Source of the DNA: Candidatus Thorarchaeota archaeon
Lineage (GTDB): Archaea; Asgardarchaeota; Thorarchaeia; Thorarchaeales; Thorarchaeaceae
NCBI GenBank assembly: GCA_018238825.1
Contig: JABCSP010000040.1
Span: 1 to 11,746, forward strand
DNA: 11,746 nt
Reading direction: 5' to 3'
The translations under genes were made by a program, and so were the position numbers. The notes below the pieces were generated by a model, which was not told the DNA's origin, ran no database searches, and saw only the letters and a program-made list of their open reading frames with translations. Of this stretch, positions 5,994-11,746 are shown in pieces; within the stretch, counting starts at the first letter, position 1, and each line of letters begins with the position of its first letter.

Positions 5994-7457
5994 TCGAATC
6001 ATGTGAAAGTGGACACGCGGTATATACTACTTGGTTTCGTAGGTATCATACTTCTAGTTTCTGCTATGGCAATACCATCATTGCTAACTAACGATCAAAG
6101 TAATCCTTATGATGGTCCTGCAGCTTCAGCAAAATTAGGGTCAATGTTACCTGATGATGTAACGATTGAAGGATCAATTATCGACAGTTATGTTGACATC
6201 TTGTATACAATGCGCTTCGACAATAGCGAATCAGCAACTGCATCAGAGGTCAACTGGTTATTTGAACTCCAAGAGGGAATCAGATTGAGCAATGTTTCAA
6301 TCGTGATTGGGAAAGTCACATACTGGGGACAAGTAATGCCAGAACAAGCTGCCATAGAGGAATACAATGCAAGTGTTGAAGCAGATGAGAGCGCCTTACT
6401 TGTTGTTAAATCCGGAGATGGGTATCTGGTTAGTCTCAATTTGGAGAACGGAATTGAAGCCATTGTCGATGTCAAGATAGAGGGACTACTAGCAAGAAAA
6501 TTAGGTCTCTATTCTCTAGATATTCCTATCTCAGGGGGAGTTCCAATCCAGACCAATGTAATAATAGATCTATCAATTCGTTCAAACTTCGACTCAATAG
6601 CAGGCTACTCAATCAAAGGGTTGCCTTCGTTCACAGCTACAGATTTGACAGATGGTATTAGTATTGATTATTCGAGTAATAATATGATTCTCATAGAAGA
6701 ATTAGAAATCAGATATACTTTGAATCGACAAATTGGTGGAAGTCAACTACTAACATACACTAATGGAACTGACAACTTCTTTGTCTATCTTCTAGCACCT
6801 TCGATAACTGAAGTATCAGATGGAGCTTATCGACAATATGTTTTCATACTGGATAAATCAGGATCAATGGGAGGTAACAAAATTGAACAAGCACGAACTG
6901 CTTTCAATTCAATGATTGAAACACTTCGGCCCAATGATCTATTTAATGTCGTTGCGTTCGATAACGAAATATCAACACTTTGGGTCGAACCGCACTCTGC
7001 TTCTGCATCAAGCATCGAAGAAGCACAAACTTGGGTTAACAATATTCAACCAGGAGGTGCCACGAATTTCCATGGGGCTATGATGGCTGGTCTAGACACG
7101 ATGACAACAGGAGATAATGTAAAAGCTATATTGATGTTGTCAGATGGATTACCTACTGCGGGAGAAACTACAACTACTTTAGGAATCTTGACTGCTGTTG
7201 ATGCAGCTAATGATCTTGGGGTTTCAATATCGGCTGTGGCTTTTGGGTCAGATTCAGATGAGAATCTCATGGCGAATTTAGCTGCTCAAAATGATGGTTT
7301 CTTTGTCTTCATCCAACCAACAGCGGATGCGGCTGCAGAGCTCGTTCAGTTCTACTATGAATTCGCAACACCAATTGCTTCATCGTACGCAATTGAATTT
7401 GGAGGGGTCCTAGATATGAGTACTCTGAGGCCTTTGGACGAATCACCTATCTGCTGA
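5985..7457 (+). CDS. VIT and von Willebrand factor A domain surface protein, N-terminal part (frame broken near its end)
   Basis: This is the main part of an inter-alpha-trypsin-inhibitor-like surface protein. Residues 13-33 form a signal or anchor helix. A VIT domain occupies about 45-170, containing the typical Q(V/A)MPEQAAIEEYNAS-type segment. A vWA domain follows at about 283-450 with a complete metal-binding MIDAS site: DKSGSM at 290-295, T360 in GGATNFHG, and D387 in MLSDG. Such proteins are exported and use the metal site for adhesion or protein binding. The start is ATG 5985 or, from promoter and Shine-Dalgarno positions, GTG 6003. After residue 475 the family pattern is lost and the frame stops at 7457, while the expected C-terminal part continues in another frame (next entry). 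A beta-rich stretch that usually follows vWA in related proteins, about 60-80 residues as I recall, also appears to be missing. The gene may be a pseudogene or contain a sequencing error. Confidence 0.88.
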   Translation: MWESNHVKVDTRYILLGFVGIILLVSAMAIPSLLTNDQSNPYDGPAASAKLGSMLPDDVTIEGSIIDSYVDILYTMRFDNSESATASEVNWLFELQEGIRLSNVSIVIGKVTYWGQVMPEQAAIEEYNASVEADESALLVVKSGDGYLVSLNLENGIEAIVDVKIEGLLARKLGLYSLDIPISGGVPIQTNVIIDLSIRSNFDSIAGYSIKGLPSFTATDLTDGISIDYSSNNMILIEELEIRYTLNRQIGGSQLLTYTNGTDNFFVYLLAPSITEVSDGAYRQYVFILDKSGSMGGNKIEQARTAFNSMIETLRPNDLFNVVAFDNEISTLWVEPHSASASSIEEAQTWVNNIQPGGATNFHGAMMAGLDTMTTGDNVKAILMLSDGLPTAGETTTTLGILTAVDAANDLGVSISAVAFGSDSDENLMANLAAQNDGFFVFIQPTADAAAELVQFYYEFATPIASSYAIEFGGVLDMSTLRPLDESPIC

Positions 7458-7735
7458 GAGTTGTCCAGCTTGAAGGAGAAACACCATCTCTAAGGGATGA
7501 GATTATCAATCTCGGAATGCAGTATGGAATCATTGTCGAAGGATATACAGCTCTTTTGATAACAACGGACTACATTCCTGGAGAAACTGAAACTACTACT
7601 TGGGCAACTACCATCACCACTACAACAGGAGCACCCCCAGCATTTAGTGCGACCCTCCCAATTACTGGATTTGCTGTAGGTATACTCGTTATAGTTGGTT
7701 TGATTTCAATAGTAATTTGGAGAAGACGAACGTAG
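7397..7735 (+). pseudogene. C-terminal part of the VIT-vWA protein, in a shifted frame, with Thr-rich stalk and anchor
   Basis: The frame one base behind that of the preceding gene is open from 7397 to 7735. It reads FGRITYLLRVVQLEGE and then LRDEIINLGMQYGIIVEGYT, a segment that in VIT-vWA proteins follows the vWA domain in the same polypeptide. A Thr-rich stalk comes next (TTTWATTITTTTGAPP), then LPITG, a hydrophobic segment of about 19 residues and the basic end RRRT, a cell-surface anchor. The only ATG in the frame (7517) has no Shine-Dalgarno match and falls inside the conserved segment, so independent translation is unlikely. A net loss of one base, or of 3n+1 bases, between about 7397 and 7440 would explain the break. 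The run GGGG at 7404-7407 is one candidate spot. If one base were restored, the whole protein would be about 583 residues. Confidence 0.8.
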
Positions 7736-7751
7736 AAGTTGAATGAAACCC

Positions 7752-7800
7752 AATCAGAGGAATCTGTAGCTCTATGCTACCCCTCTGATTTCCCCTTTTC
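7752..7800 (+). terminator. Two-tier hairpin terminator after the VIT-vWA gene
   Basis: AATCAGAGG (7752-7760) pairs with CCTCTGATT (7782-7790). Inside it GTAGC (7766-7770) pairs with GCTAC (7776-7780) around a 5-base loop. TTCCCCTTTTCC follows. It begins 16 bases after the stop of the C-terminal VIT-vWA fragment, which supports that fragment as the true gene end. Confidence 0.7.
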
Positions 7801-7843
7801 CTCACTTCTGAGCCTAATTGTTACTTTTTCAAAATTGGTGTCA

Positions 7844-7864
7844 GTTAAATAGACCTTTGCGGAG
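7844..7864 (+). promoter_or_regulatory. TATA-like box and Shine-Dalgarno of the 129-residue protein gene
   Basis: TTAAATAG at 7844-7851 resembles an archaeal TATA box, and GGAG at 7861-7864 lies 5 bases before the ATG at 7870. The two are too close together for both to serve the same start in the standard arrangement. Either transcription begins further upstream or translation begins further downstream. Confidence 0.38.
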
Positions 7865-7869
7865 AAAAT

Positions 7870-8259
7870 ATGCGGTGCAAACGAGTGTATCAGAGATACT
7901 CAAGTTCAAAATCTGAAGACAAAAGGGATTTAGGACCTGGTCCGAGCACACGATTTCTAAATGAAGCCAAGTACATGACCGGCTTACTTCTTCAAGATGC
8001 GAGTAATCAGCTTGATAGAGTAGAGATTCTATCGCAACAAAAAATGATGTCAGAGGCACTAGATACACTTTGGCAAGAAGTAGAAGATGGAAGTGTTAGG
8101 GTAAATTCCATAGCAGTTCTCCGAGCAGCAAAGGTTGTTTCCTGTCCCGAAATAGGAAAGCACCTCAAAGACCCCAGTATAGACCATGCCAAGGTGTTGA
8201 GAGACCTTCGCATTCTTATCAGCACGTTTGAATACATCATCAAACCAAAATTCGCCTGA
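7870..8259 (+). CDS. 129-residue protein, unknown function
   Basis: I do not recognise a family. The N-terminal 25 residues are basic and low in structure (KRVYQRYSSSKSEDKRD). The rest looks helical, with a Leu/Val-rich core at about residues 36-75 and 85-129 (SIAVLRAAKVVSCPEIGKHL, then DLRILISTFEYIIK). There is no membrane segment and no metal or nucleotide motif. GGAG lies 5 bases before the ATG, favouring this start. Two minus-strand frames across its 3' half have no ribosome-binding signal and read as unstructured shadows. The gene ends 53 bases before the ATG of the metallo-beta-lactamase-fold gene, so the two are probably co-transcribed. That is the only hint of a functional link. Confidence 0.66.
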   Translation: MRCKRVYQRYSSSKSEDKRDLGPGPSTRFLNEAKYMTGLLLQDASNQLDRVEILSQQKMMSEALDTLWQEVEDGSVRVNSIAVLRAAKVVSCPEIGKHLKDPSIDHAKVLRDLRILISTFEYIIKPKFA

Positions 8260-8312
8260 TACCAGATGGAAAGACTCATTCATTGATTTGTTATTCCTCC
8301 AGCCTGATTGAT

Positions 8313-9068
8313 ATGAAGGTTACAATGCTTGGTACAGGAACATCATATCTAGATCCAGATAGAGTTCAATCAGGAATACTCATTGAAATTGAGGATGAAA
8401 GTATTCTCTTTGACATTGGACCAGGGGTCTTCCACAGGTTGACTCAGCTCAATGTGGATTTGAGCTCGATATCTGCTATTTTTATATCGCATTTTCATAT
8501 CGATCATTGTTCTGATTTTCTAATGCTTTGTCAGAACCTCTGGTTAAGTGGACACGACAAACCACTGAATATCTATGGACCACCTTCAATCAAGCAATGG
8601 TTTAGAGGTCTCTTTGATATCGCGTTTACATACGCTCGTGACAGATTGATAATCAATGTGACAGTCTTGAAAGAGCACGAAGCAGTTCAGGTAGGAGAAG
8701 CAACTATCTCGAATGCACCCACTGTTCATGGAAATATGGAAACTCGGGCATTGAAGATTGAATGGAAAGACCGTTCGTTTGTCTATTCATCAGATACAGC
8801 ACCCTGTCGTGATGTTATTGATCTTGCTAAGGGGGCAGATGTTCTTGTTCATGAATGCAACTGGCTCGATGGACCAAATCCAGAGGGCGTTCATACAACA
8901 CCAAATGAATTGGCTCAGATTGTTGAAGAGGTATCTCCTAAAAAACTAGTTTTGACACATGTATCACCAGAAGTTGTAGATAAGAAAGACAAGGTCCTTG
9001 AGATTATTAGGCGCCGAACAAATGCAGAGGTTGTCATGGGAGAGGACCTGATGTCATTCGAAATCTAG
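8313..9068 (+). CDS. RNase Z-like metallo-beta-lactamase-fold hydrolase
   Basis: This 251-residue metal-dependent hydrolase belongs to the RNase Z/arylsulfatase-like branch of the metallo-beta-lactamase fold. All metal-binding motifs are present. HFHIDH occurs at residues 60-65, and a His in APTVHGN comes later. SSDTAPC supplies the bridging Asp. LVHECNW is followed by HTTPNELAQI and the final LTHVSP. The N-terminus MKVTMLGTGTS is the typical first strand of the fold, so the ATG at 8313 is preferred over an in-frame TTG at 8283, although neither has a good Shine-Dalgarno match. The protein is about 50 residues shorter than typical RNase Z, and I see no long flexible tRNA-binding arm. Trimming of tRNA 3' ends is therefore possible but not shown; another phosphodiester or ester substrate is equally open. 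It is cytosolic, with no signal peptide. Confidence 0.92.
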   Translation: MKVTMLGTGTSYLDPDRVQSGILIEIEDESILFDIGPGVFHRLTQLNVDLSSISAIFISHFHIDHCSDFLMLCQNLWLSGHDKPLNIYGPPSIKQWFRGLFDIAFTYARDRLIINVTVLKEHEAVQVGEATISNAPTVHGNMETRALKIEWKDRSFVYSSDTAPCRDVIDLAKGADVLVHECNWLDGPNPEGVHTTPNELAQIVEEVSPKKLVLTHVSPEVVDKKDKVLEIIRRRTNAEVVMGEDLMSFEI

Positions 9069-9096
9069 TAGCAAAAAGTTCGCGAGCCCCTAGTGT

Positions 9097-9552
9097 TTAA
9101 AGTTTATACTTGAAGCTTGGTCGCGGACCCCACATTCTCTTTATGTTTGCCATTCCGAGCACTCCACTCATAATGAACATAGGAGTCCAAGATGTGAGGT
9201 CTAGAAAGTCAGGTAGGATTAATGGAGCGAGTTGTTGCGATATTGCAAGCCCATTGATTACCAAGATTGCAAAGAAAACCAATGAATAAATCAAATTAAT
9301 AACTGCAGCCTGACGTGCAAACTTGTATTCGTACGTTTTGTTAACATGAATGGTATCTTGAATCAGCCGAATCACAAAGAACAGCATTATGGCGATAACA
9401 GGGGGATACCCTAGTGCCCAGAAGAATGCATATGTCACAAGCACGGCAATAGTATAGAATAAGTAATTGACCAAGGGGTTGAATTCTCTTATTGGAGGAC
9501 GTTTATTTTCGGATTCAGTTTCCTCCTCAGGGATTGGGTTTTCTTCGTTCAA
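9097..9552 (-). CDS. Small membrane protein with acidic N-terminal tail, unknown function
   Basis: A protein of about 151 residues begins with a charged tail (NEENPIPEEETESENKRPP). It then has hydrophobic segments at about residues 28-46, 50-63, 85-105 and 121-138 and a basic C-terminus (RPSFKYKL). I recognise no family. Between helices two and three lies a conserved-looking polar loop, DTIHVNKTYEYKFARQ. There is no ATG start: the frame begins after a TGA with TTG at 9564, and a second TTG lies at 9552. A TATA-like box (CATATAATC on the minus strand, about 9577-9585) would place the transcript start near 9555, so a leaderless TTG at 9552 is the better fit. It converges with the hydrolase gene, with only 28 bases between them and no clear hairpin. 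Confidence 0.76.
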   Translation of the reverse strand: MNEENPIPEEETESENKRPPIREFNPLVNYLFYTIAVLVTYAFFWALGYPPVIAIMLFFVIRLIQDTIHVNKTYEYKFARQAAVINLIYSLVFFAILVINGLAISQQLAPLILPDFLDLTSWTPMFIMSGVLGMANIKRMWGPRPSFKYKL

Positions 9553-9691
9553 GATTACACACAATCATGTTAGGAGATTATATGCTAATAATAGACCGCT
9601 TGAAGGCAAGTCTTTGCACAATATCACACTTTATTGATATGGATAACAACAATTTCTTATCAGAACCCATCGTAGAGCATACCATGTCAAT

Positions 9692-9743
9692 GTTTAAAAC
9701 CTATGAAAACTGTACTCAATCAGAACTCGATTATTAACGGGTG
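9692..9743 (+). promoter_or_regulatory. TATA-like box and Shine-Dalgarno of the SPFH gene
   Basis: GTTTAAAAC at 9692-9700 is a good archaeal TATA-like element, expected to start transcription near 9720. GGGTG at 9739-9743 lies 5 bases before the ATG at 9749 and serves as a weak Shine-Dalgarno match. Confidence 0.5.
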
Positions 9744-9748
9744 TTATT

Positions 9749-10639
9749 ATGGCAGATGCAATTGAATGGACTAATGCCAGTCCTGACCACTTAGTCTGGA
9801 GATATCCAGACAACCGAATAAGTTGGGGCTCACAACTGATTGTAATGGAAAACCAGGCAGCCATCTTCTACAGAGATGGACAGGCTCTGGATACTTTCCT
9901 TGCGGGCCGCCACAAACTTACCACCAGTAGCATGCCCAGCCTTGCTGGATGGTTACAAAAGAAGATTAAGGGAGACGTCTTTGAAGCCACCTGTATCTTC
10001 ATTTCCAGATCCCAGTTCCAAGGCAAATACGGTGGAAGAGGACAAACAAGCGATCTTGCACCACTTATGTTTCATGGCAACTTCTGGTTCCGAGTTAAAG
10101 AACCAAAGATCTTCGTGAATGAAGTCGTATCTAATCAGAACGCTTTCAGCACTAAGAAGGTCAATGACTTCCTTCGCTCATTTATGAACGAGCGGATCAT
10201 CGACGAGTTTGCACACTTTGGCCTGCAAGCTGTTTTCACACAGCTTGACGAGACCTCTCTAAAGGTCAAAACCAAGGTCAGAATGAACTTCGAAAGAATC
10301 GGGCTTGAGCTCGTAGATTTGAAGTTTGAGGGTCTCGACACCACGGAGAAATACCGTGAGAGACTTTTCTTCATGCAGACAGGTGGAGTGAGTGGAAGAG
10401 ACCTGATGGCTTCAGAAACCGTCAAGTCATCAGCTGAATCTCTTGGAAAGAGTCCCGGTGCCGGCTTTGGTGCAGGCATGGGCTTCATGGCAGGAGCATC
10501 AGGAATGATGGGCGGTGGTGGACAACAAGGTGGCGGTGGAGGCGGTTCAGCCCCAGCCGGAGCCAAGTTCTGTCCTAACTGCGGTACTTCTCTCAGCGGT
10601 GCGAAGTTTTGTCCCAACTGTGGAACAAAAGTCGGATAG
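9749..10639 (+). CDS. SPFH-domain protein with C-terminal zinc ribbon (YdjI / virion-core-like)
   Basis: This 296-residue protein consists of an SPFH (band 7-like) domain at about residues 5-225, a Gly/Ala/Met-rich flexible linker at about 235-270, and a zinc ribbon made of two CPNCG knuckles (about 274-278 and 288-292). The N-terminal pattern IEWTNASPDHLVWRYPDN then WGSQLIV, with FYRDGQALDTFLAGRHKLTT, is typical of the YdjI group often labelled virion-core-like. SPFH proteins form oligomeric scaffolds on membranes. This group has no membrane helix, so it probably associates peripherally or through partners held by the ribbon. The start at 9749 has a TATA-like box and a weak Shine-Dalgarno match. 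A strong terminator follows. No membrane partner is adjacent on the same strand; the 186-residue protein at 3380 may be a functional partner, by recollection only. Confidence 0.92.
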   Translation: MADAIEWTNASPDHLVWRYPDNRISWGSQLIVMENQAAIFYRDGQALDTFLAGRHKLTTSSMPSLAGWLQKKIKGDVFEATCIFISRSQFQGKYGGRGQTSDLAPLMFHGNFWFRVKEPKIFVNEVVSNQNAFSTKKVNDFLRSFMNERIIDEFAHFGLQAVFTQLDETSLKVKTKVRMNFERIGLELVDLKFEGLDTTEKYRERLFFMQTGGVSGRDLMASETVKSSAESLGKSPGAGFGAGMGFMAGASGMMGGGGQQGGGGGGSAPAGAKFCPNCGTSLSGAKFCPNCGTKVG

Positions 10640-10650
10640 TAGAATAATAT

Positions 10651-10687
10651 TGGTTGGGTGTTTTTGCCCAACCAGTTTTCGTTTTTT
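10651..10687 (+). terminator. Strong hairpin terminator after the SPFH gene, shared with the convergent MNT gene
   Basis: TGGTTGGG (10651-10658) and CCCAACCA (10667-10674) form a perfect 8-pair stem around an 8-base loop, followed by GTTTTCGTTTTTT. It lies 12 bases after the SPFH stop codon. The MNT gene on the other strand runs towards it and stops at 10723, so the hairpin may serve both transcripts. Confidence 0.8.
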
Positions 10688-10722
10688 CCAGCGACTATTT
10701 TTCAAACTCTAACAGACAGAAT

Positions 10723-11316
10723 CTACAACGGTATGAATTGTCCTTTGTTCATATACATCTCTTGAACCTCTGATTTCGCCCATTCTACCGTCTTATTGAT
10801 ACTAGCAGCTCTGCTTTCTGGAATTGAACGCAATTCTATATTTATGACAGGATACTCACTGCCATCTAATTCTACACTCACATTGATTTGGTCAAAGCTT
10901 AACATCAGATTTGCAAGAAGATCAAGAACAGCTAATGATAGAATCTGCTCTTCGTCGTCAGAGGGAAAGACCGTCAATCCCTTCTTCATTGCTTCAATAG
11001 CGATCGGATTATCCAGCTCGTTCTCGGTAAACGGAAAAATCTCAACAGGGAAATCCAACAAGAACTTATCCGGCCAGTCCGCAAACCTATCCATAAACGG
11101 TCTATCGTCCCTTTTGAGTATGATTAAAATATCAGCGTCACTGCCGGGCACGCCCCTTCCCTCTGCTAAAGAGCCAAATAGTATTATCTTTATTATGTTC
11201 TCGTCTTCTTCACCTATTTCCCTCGCAAGTGTACAAATTTCCGCGATTAATCTTTCCTGTTCAAGCCAGAATACCGTTACAGAATTCAATAATTCTTCTA
11301 CTACAAACGATTGCAT
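10723..11316 (-). CDS. MNT-domain nucleotidyltransferase with long C-terminal extension
   Basis: This is a minimal nucleotidyltransferase of the polymerase-beta superfamily, partner of the HEPN protein encoded just upstream. The active site is clear: FGSLAEGRGVPGSDADILI holds the Gly-Ser and the Asp-x-Asp pair (about residues 48-62), and an acidic residue in FPVEIFPF (about 92) is the likely third carboxylate. In characterised pairs the MNT protein acts as an antitoxin and can AMPylate the HEPN protein. After the domain (about residue 115) come some 80 further residues with beta and helical character (INVSVELDGSEYPVINIELR, then NKTVEWAKSEVQEMYMNKG) that I do not recognise; MNT proteins usually stop near 100-140. 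The start is uncertain. ATG 11316 has GGAGG 10 bases upstream; ATG 11325 is too close to it; ATG 11391 lacks a site. All options overlap the HEPN gene. Confidence 0.88.
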   Translation of the reverse strand: MQSFVVEELLNSVTVFWLEQERLIAEICTLAREIGEEDENIIKIILFGSLAEGRGVPGSDADILIILKRDDRPFMDRFADWPDKFLLDFPVEIFPFTENELDNPIAIEAMKKGLTVFPSDDEEQILSLAVLDLLANLMLSFDQINVSVELDGSEYPVINIELRSIPESRAASINKTVEWAKSEVQEMYMNKGQFIPL

Positions 11317-11650
11317 CCTCTGCATCCCTCCTTGTGAAATACTCGTATGGACTTCCGGATTCAAACCCATTTGGGTATCTGGTAGTAACATAATATTTAT
11401 CCAGGCTCCGGGCGCAATTTAACAGCTCCTCGTTCACTTCTACTTTGTTTGATATAATTCTCATAAGCTCAAATACAGAATGTCCCCATGCAGCCGCATT
11501 TAATCGCTGTAATACCGCTTTAATACCTTTTTCGGCTGCTTGCTGCGCTACAAAACAAGACCATTCAAAATCTTCTGCTTCCAAGAGGTCTTCAGCCACA
11601 GCCAAATCCCTCTCGGCTTGTCTTATCCAGTCTTTACTCCTCTCCGCCAT
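11261..11650 (-). CDS. HEPN-domain protein
   Basis: This 129-residue, all-helical HEPN protein comes first in a two-gene unit with the MNT nucleotidyltransferase. Family blocks are DWIRQAERDLAVAEDLLE (about 7-24), FVAQQAAEKGIKAVL (about 33-47), GHSVFELM (about 56-63) and the C-terminal TTRYPNG followed by EYFTRRDAEDAI. HEPN proteins in MNT pairs are often ribonuclease toxins using an Arg-x(4-6)-His motif. Here the only His is H57 and the nearest Arg before it is seven residues further away than it, so that motif is absent; the TRYP type may be a non-nuclease or divergent form. The start is secure: GGAGGT lies 6 bases before the ATG at 11650. Its end overlaps the MNT start by about 56 bases, indicating translational coupling. 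Confidence 0.92.
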   Translation of the reverse strand: MAERSKDWIRQAERDLAVAEDLLEAEDFEWSCFVAQQAAEKGIKAVLQRLNAAAWGHSVFELMRIISNKVEVNEELLNCARSLDKYYVTTRYPNGFESGSPYEYFTRRDAEDAIVCSRRIIEFCNGILA

Positions 11651-11656
11651 CTTCTT

Positions 11657-11701
11657 ACCTCCTTTACCAATGTTTTATACTTATAGATTTTCTTTTAAAA
11701 A
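11657..11701 (-). promoter_or_regulatory. Promoter region and strong Shine-Dalgarno of the HEPN/MNT unit
   Basis: On the minus strand GGAGGT (11657-11662) is a near-perfect Shine-Dalgarno sequence 6 bases before the ATG. Upstream are two TATA-like elements, GTATAAAA (11673-11680) and TTTTAAAAG (about 11693-11701). The second would give a leader of about 20 bases that includes the Shine-Dalgarno. A further TATA-like run (ATATATATTTATAC) lies near 11712-11725. Confidence 0.5.
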
Positions 11702-11746
11702 AACTTATGAGTATAAATATATATGAGTTTCATATTACAGCATCTT

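Noticed and set aside
8007..8283. Two minus-strand frames opposite the 3' half of the 129-residue protein gene
   Set aside because: They lack ribosome-binding signals, one is Ser/Thr/Cys-rich in the way of shadow frames, and the plus-strand gene has a Shine-Dalgarno sequence and a partner downstream.
9582..9737. Plus-strand small frame of 51 residues before the SPFH gene, with AGGAG 5 bases before its ATG
   Set aside because: Its protein has no recognisable pattern, it contains the SPFH TATA-like box, and the same bases hold the promoter of the minus-strand membrane protein. The Shine-Dalgarno match alone is too little to call a gene.
10541..10636. Direct repeat of about 30 bases encoding the two CPNCG knuckles of the SPFH protein
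   Set aside because: This is the normal internal symmetry of a zinc ribbon, not a mobile or regulatory repeat.
10135..10671. Minus-strand 178-residue frame opposite the SPFH gene
   Set aside because: Its Pro- and Ser-rich sequence is the reverse image of the Gly-rich linker and zinc ribbon of the SPFH gene.
10796..11422. Long plus-strand frame of 208 residues opposite the MNT gene
   Set aside because: Its Ser/Ile/Asn-rich composition is typical of an antisense shadow, and the minus strand has an unmistakable nucleotidyltransferase active site.

Overview
The window looks like a stretch of an archaeal chromosome. The main evidence is an archaeal-type S-adenosylmethionine synthetase, which is unrelated in sequence to bacterial MetK. 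Archaeal TATA-like boxes (TTTATAC, TTAAATAG, TTTAAAAC) also lie about 25-30 bases before several starts. The M3 peptidase, the SPFH/zinc-ribbon protein and a VIT-vWA surface protein with a Thr-rich stalk before a C-terminal anchor would fit an Asgard (Thorarchaeota-like) genome. That placement is an impression from protein style, not a demonstrated assignment. The sequence is moderately AT-rich. The genes are compact, on both strands, and mostly in one- or two-gene units.

Layout from left to right: (1) the C-terminal part of the AdoMet synthetase gene, cut by the window edge and ending in a hairpin terminator; (2) a two-helix membrane protein; (3) on the minus strand, a complete M3 (thimet-type) oligopeptidase; (4) a 186-residue soluble helical protein transcribed divergently from it; (5) a minus-strand pair, a short CxxC zinc-ribbon protein followed by a 119-residue acidic protein; (6) a minus-strand polytopic membrane protein with no ordinary ATG start; (7) a plus-strand VIT-vWA surface protein whose reading frame is broken near 7400-7457; (8) a plus-strand pair, a 129-residue unknown protein and an RNase Z-like metallo-beta-lactamase-fold hydrolase; (9) a minus-strand small membrane protein; (10) an SPFH-domain protein with a C-terminal zinc ribbon; (11) at the right end, a minus-strand HEPN/MNT (minimal nucleotidyltransferase) pair with overlapping frames and a strong Shine-Dalgarno sequence.

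Housekeeping functions (AdoMet supply, peptide turnover, RNase Z-like hydrolase) are mixed with cell-surface and membrane proteins and one toxin-antitoxin-like module. I see no CRISPR array, rRNA, tRNA, transposase or integrase. Six hairpins with T-rich flanks mark gene ends, and two of these pair fully only on the strand of the gene they follow. The points most worth a second look are the broken VIT-vWA gene with an LPITG-like tail, the long C-terminal extension on the MNT nucleotidyltransferase, and inverted repeats at two promoters. I find no clear multi-gene novel system.
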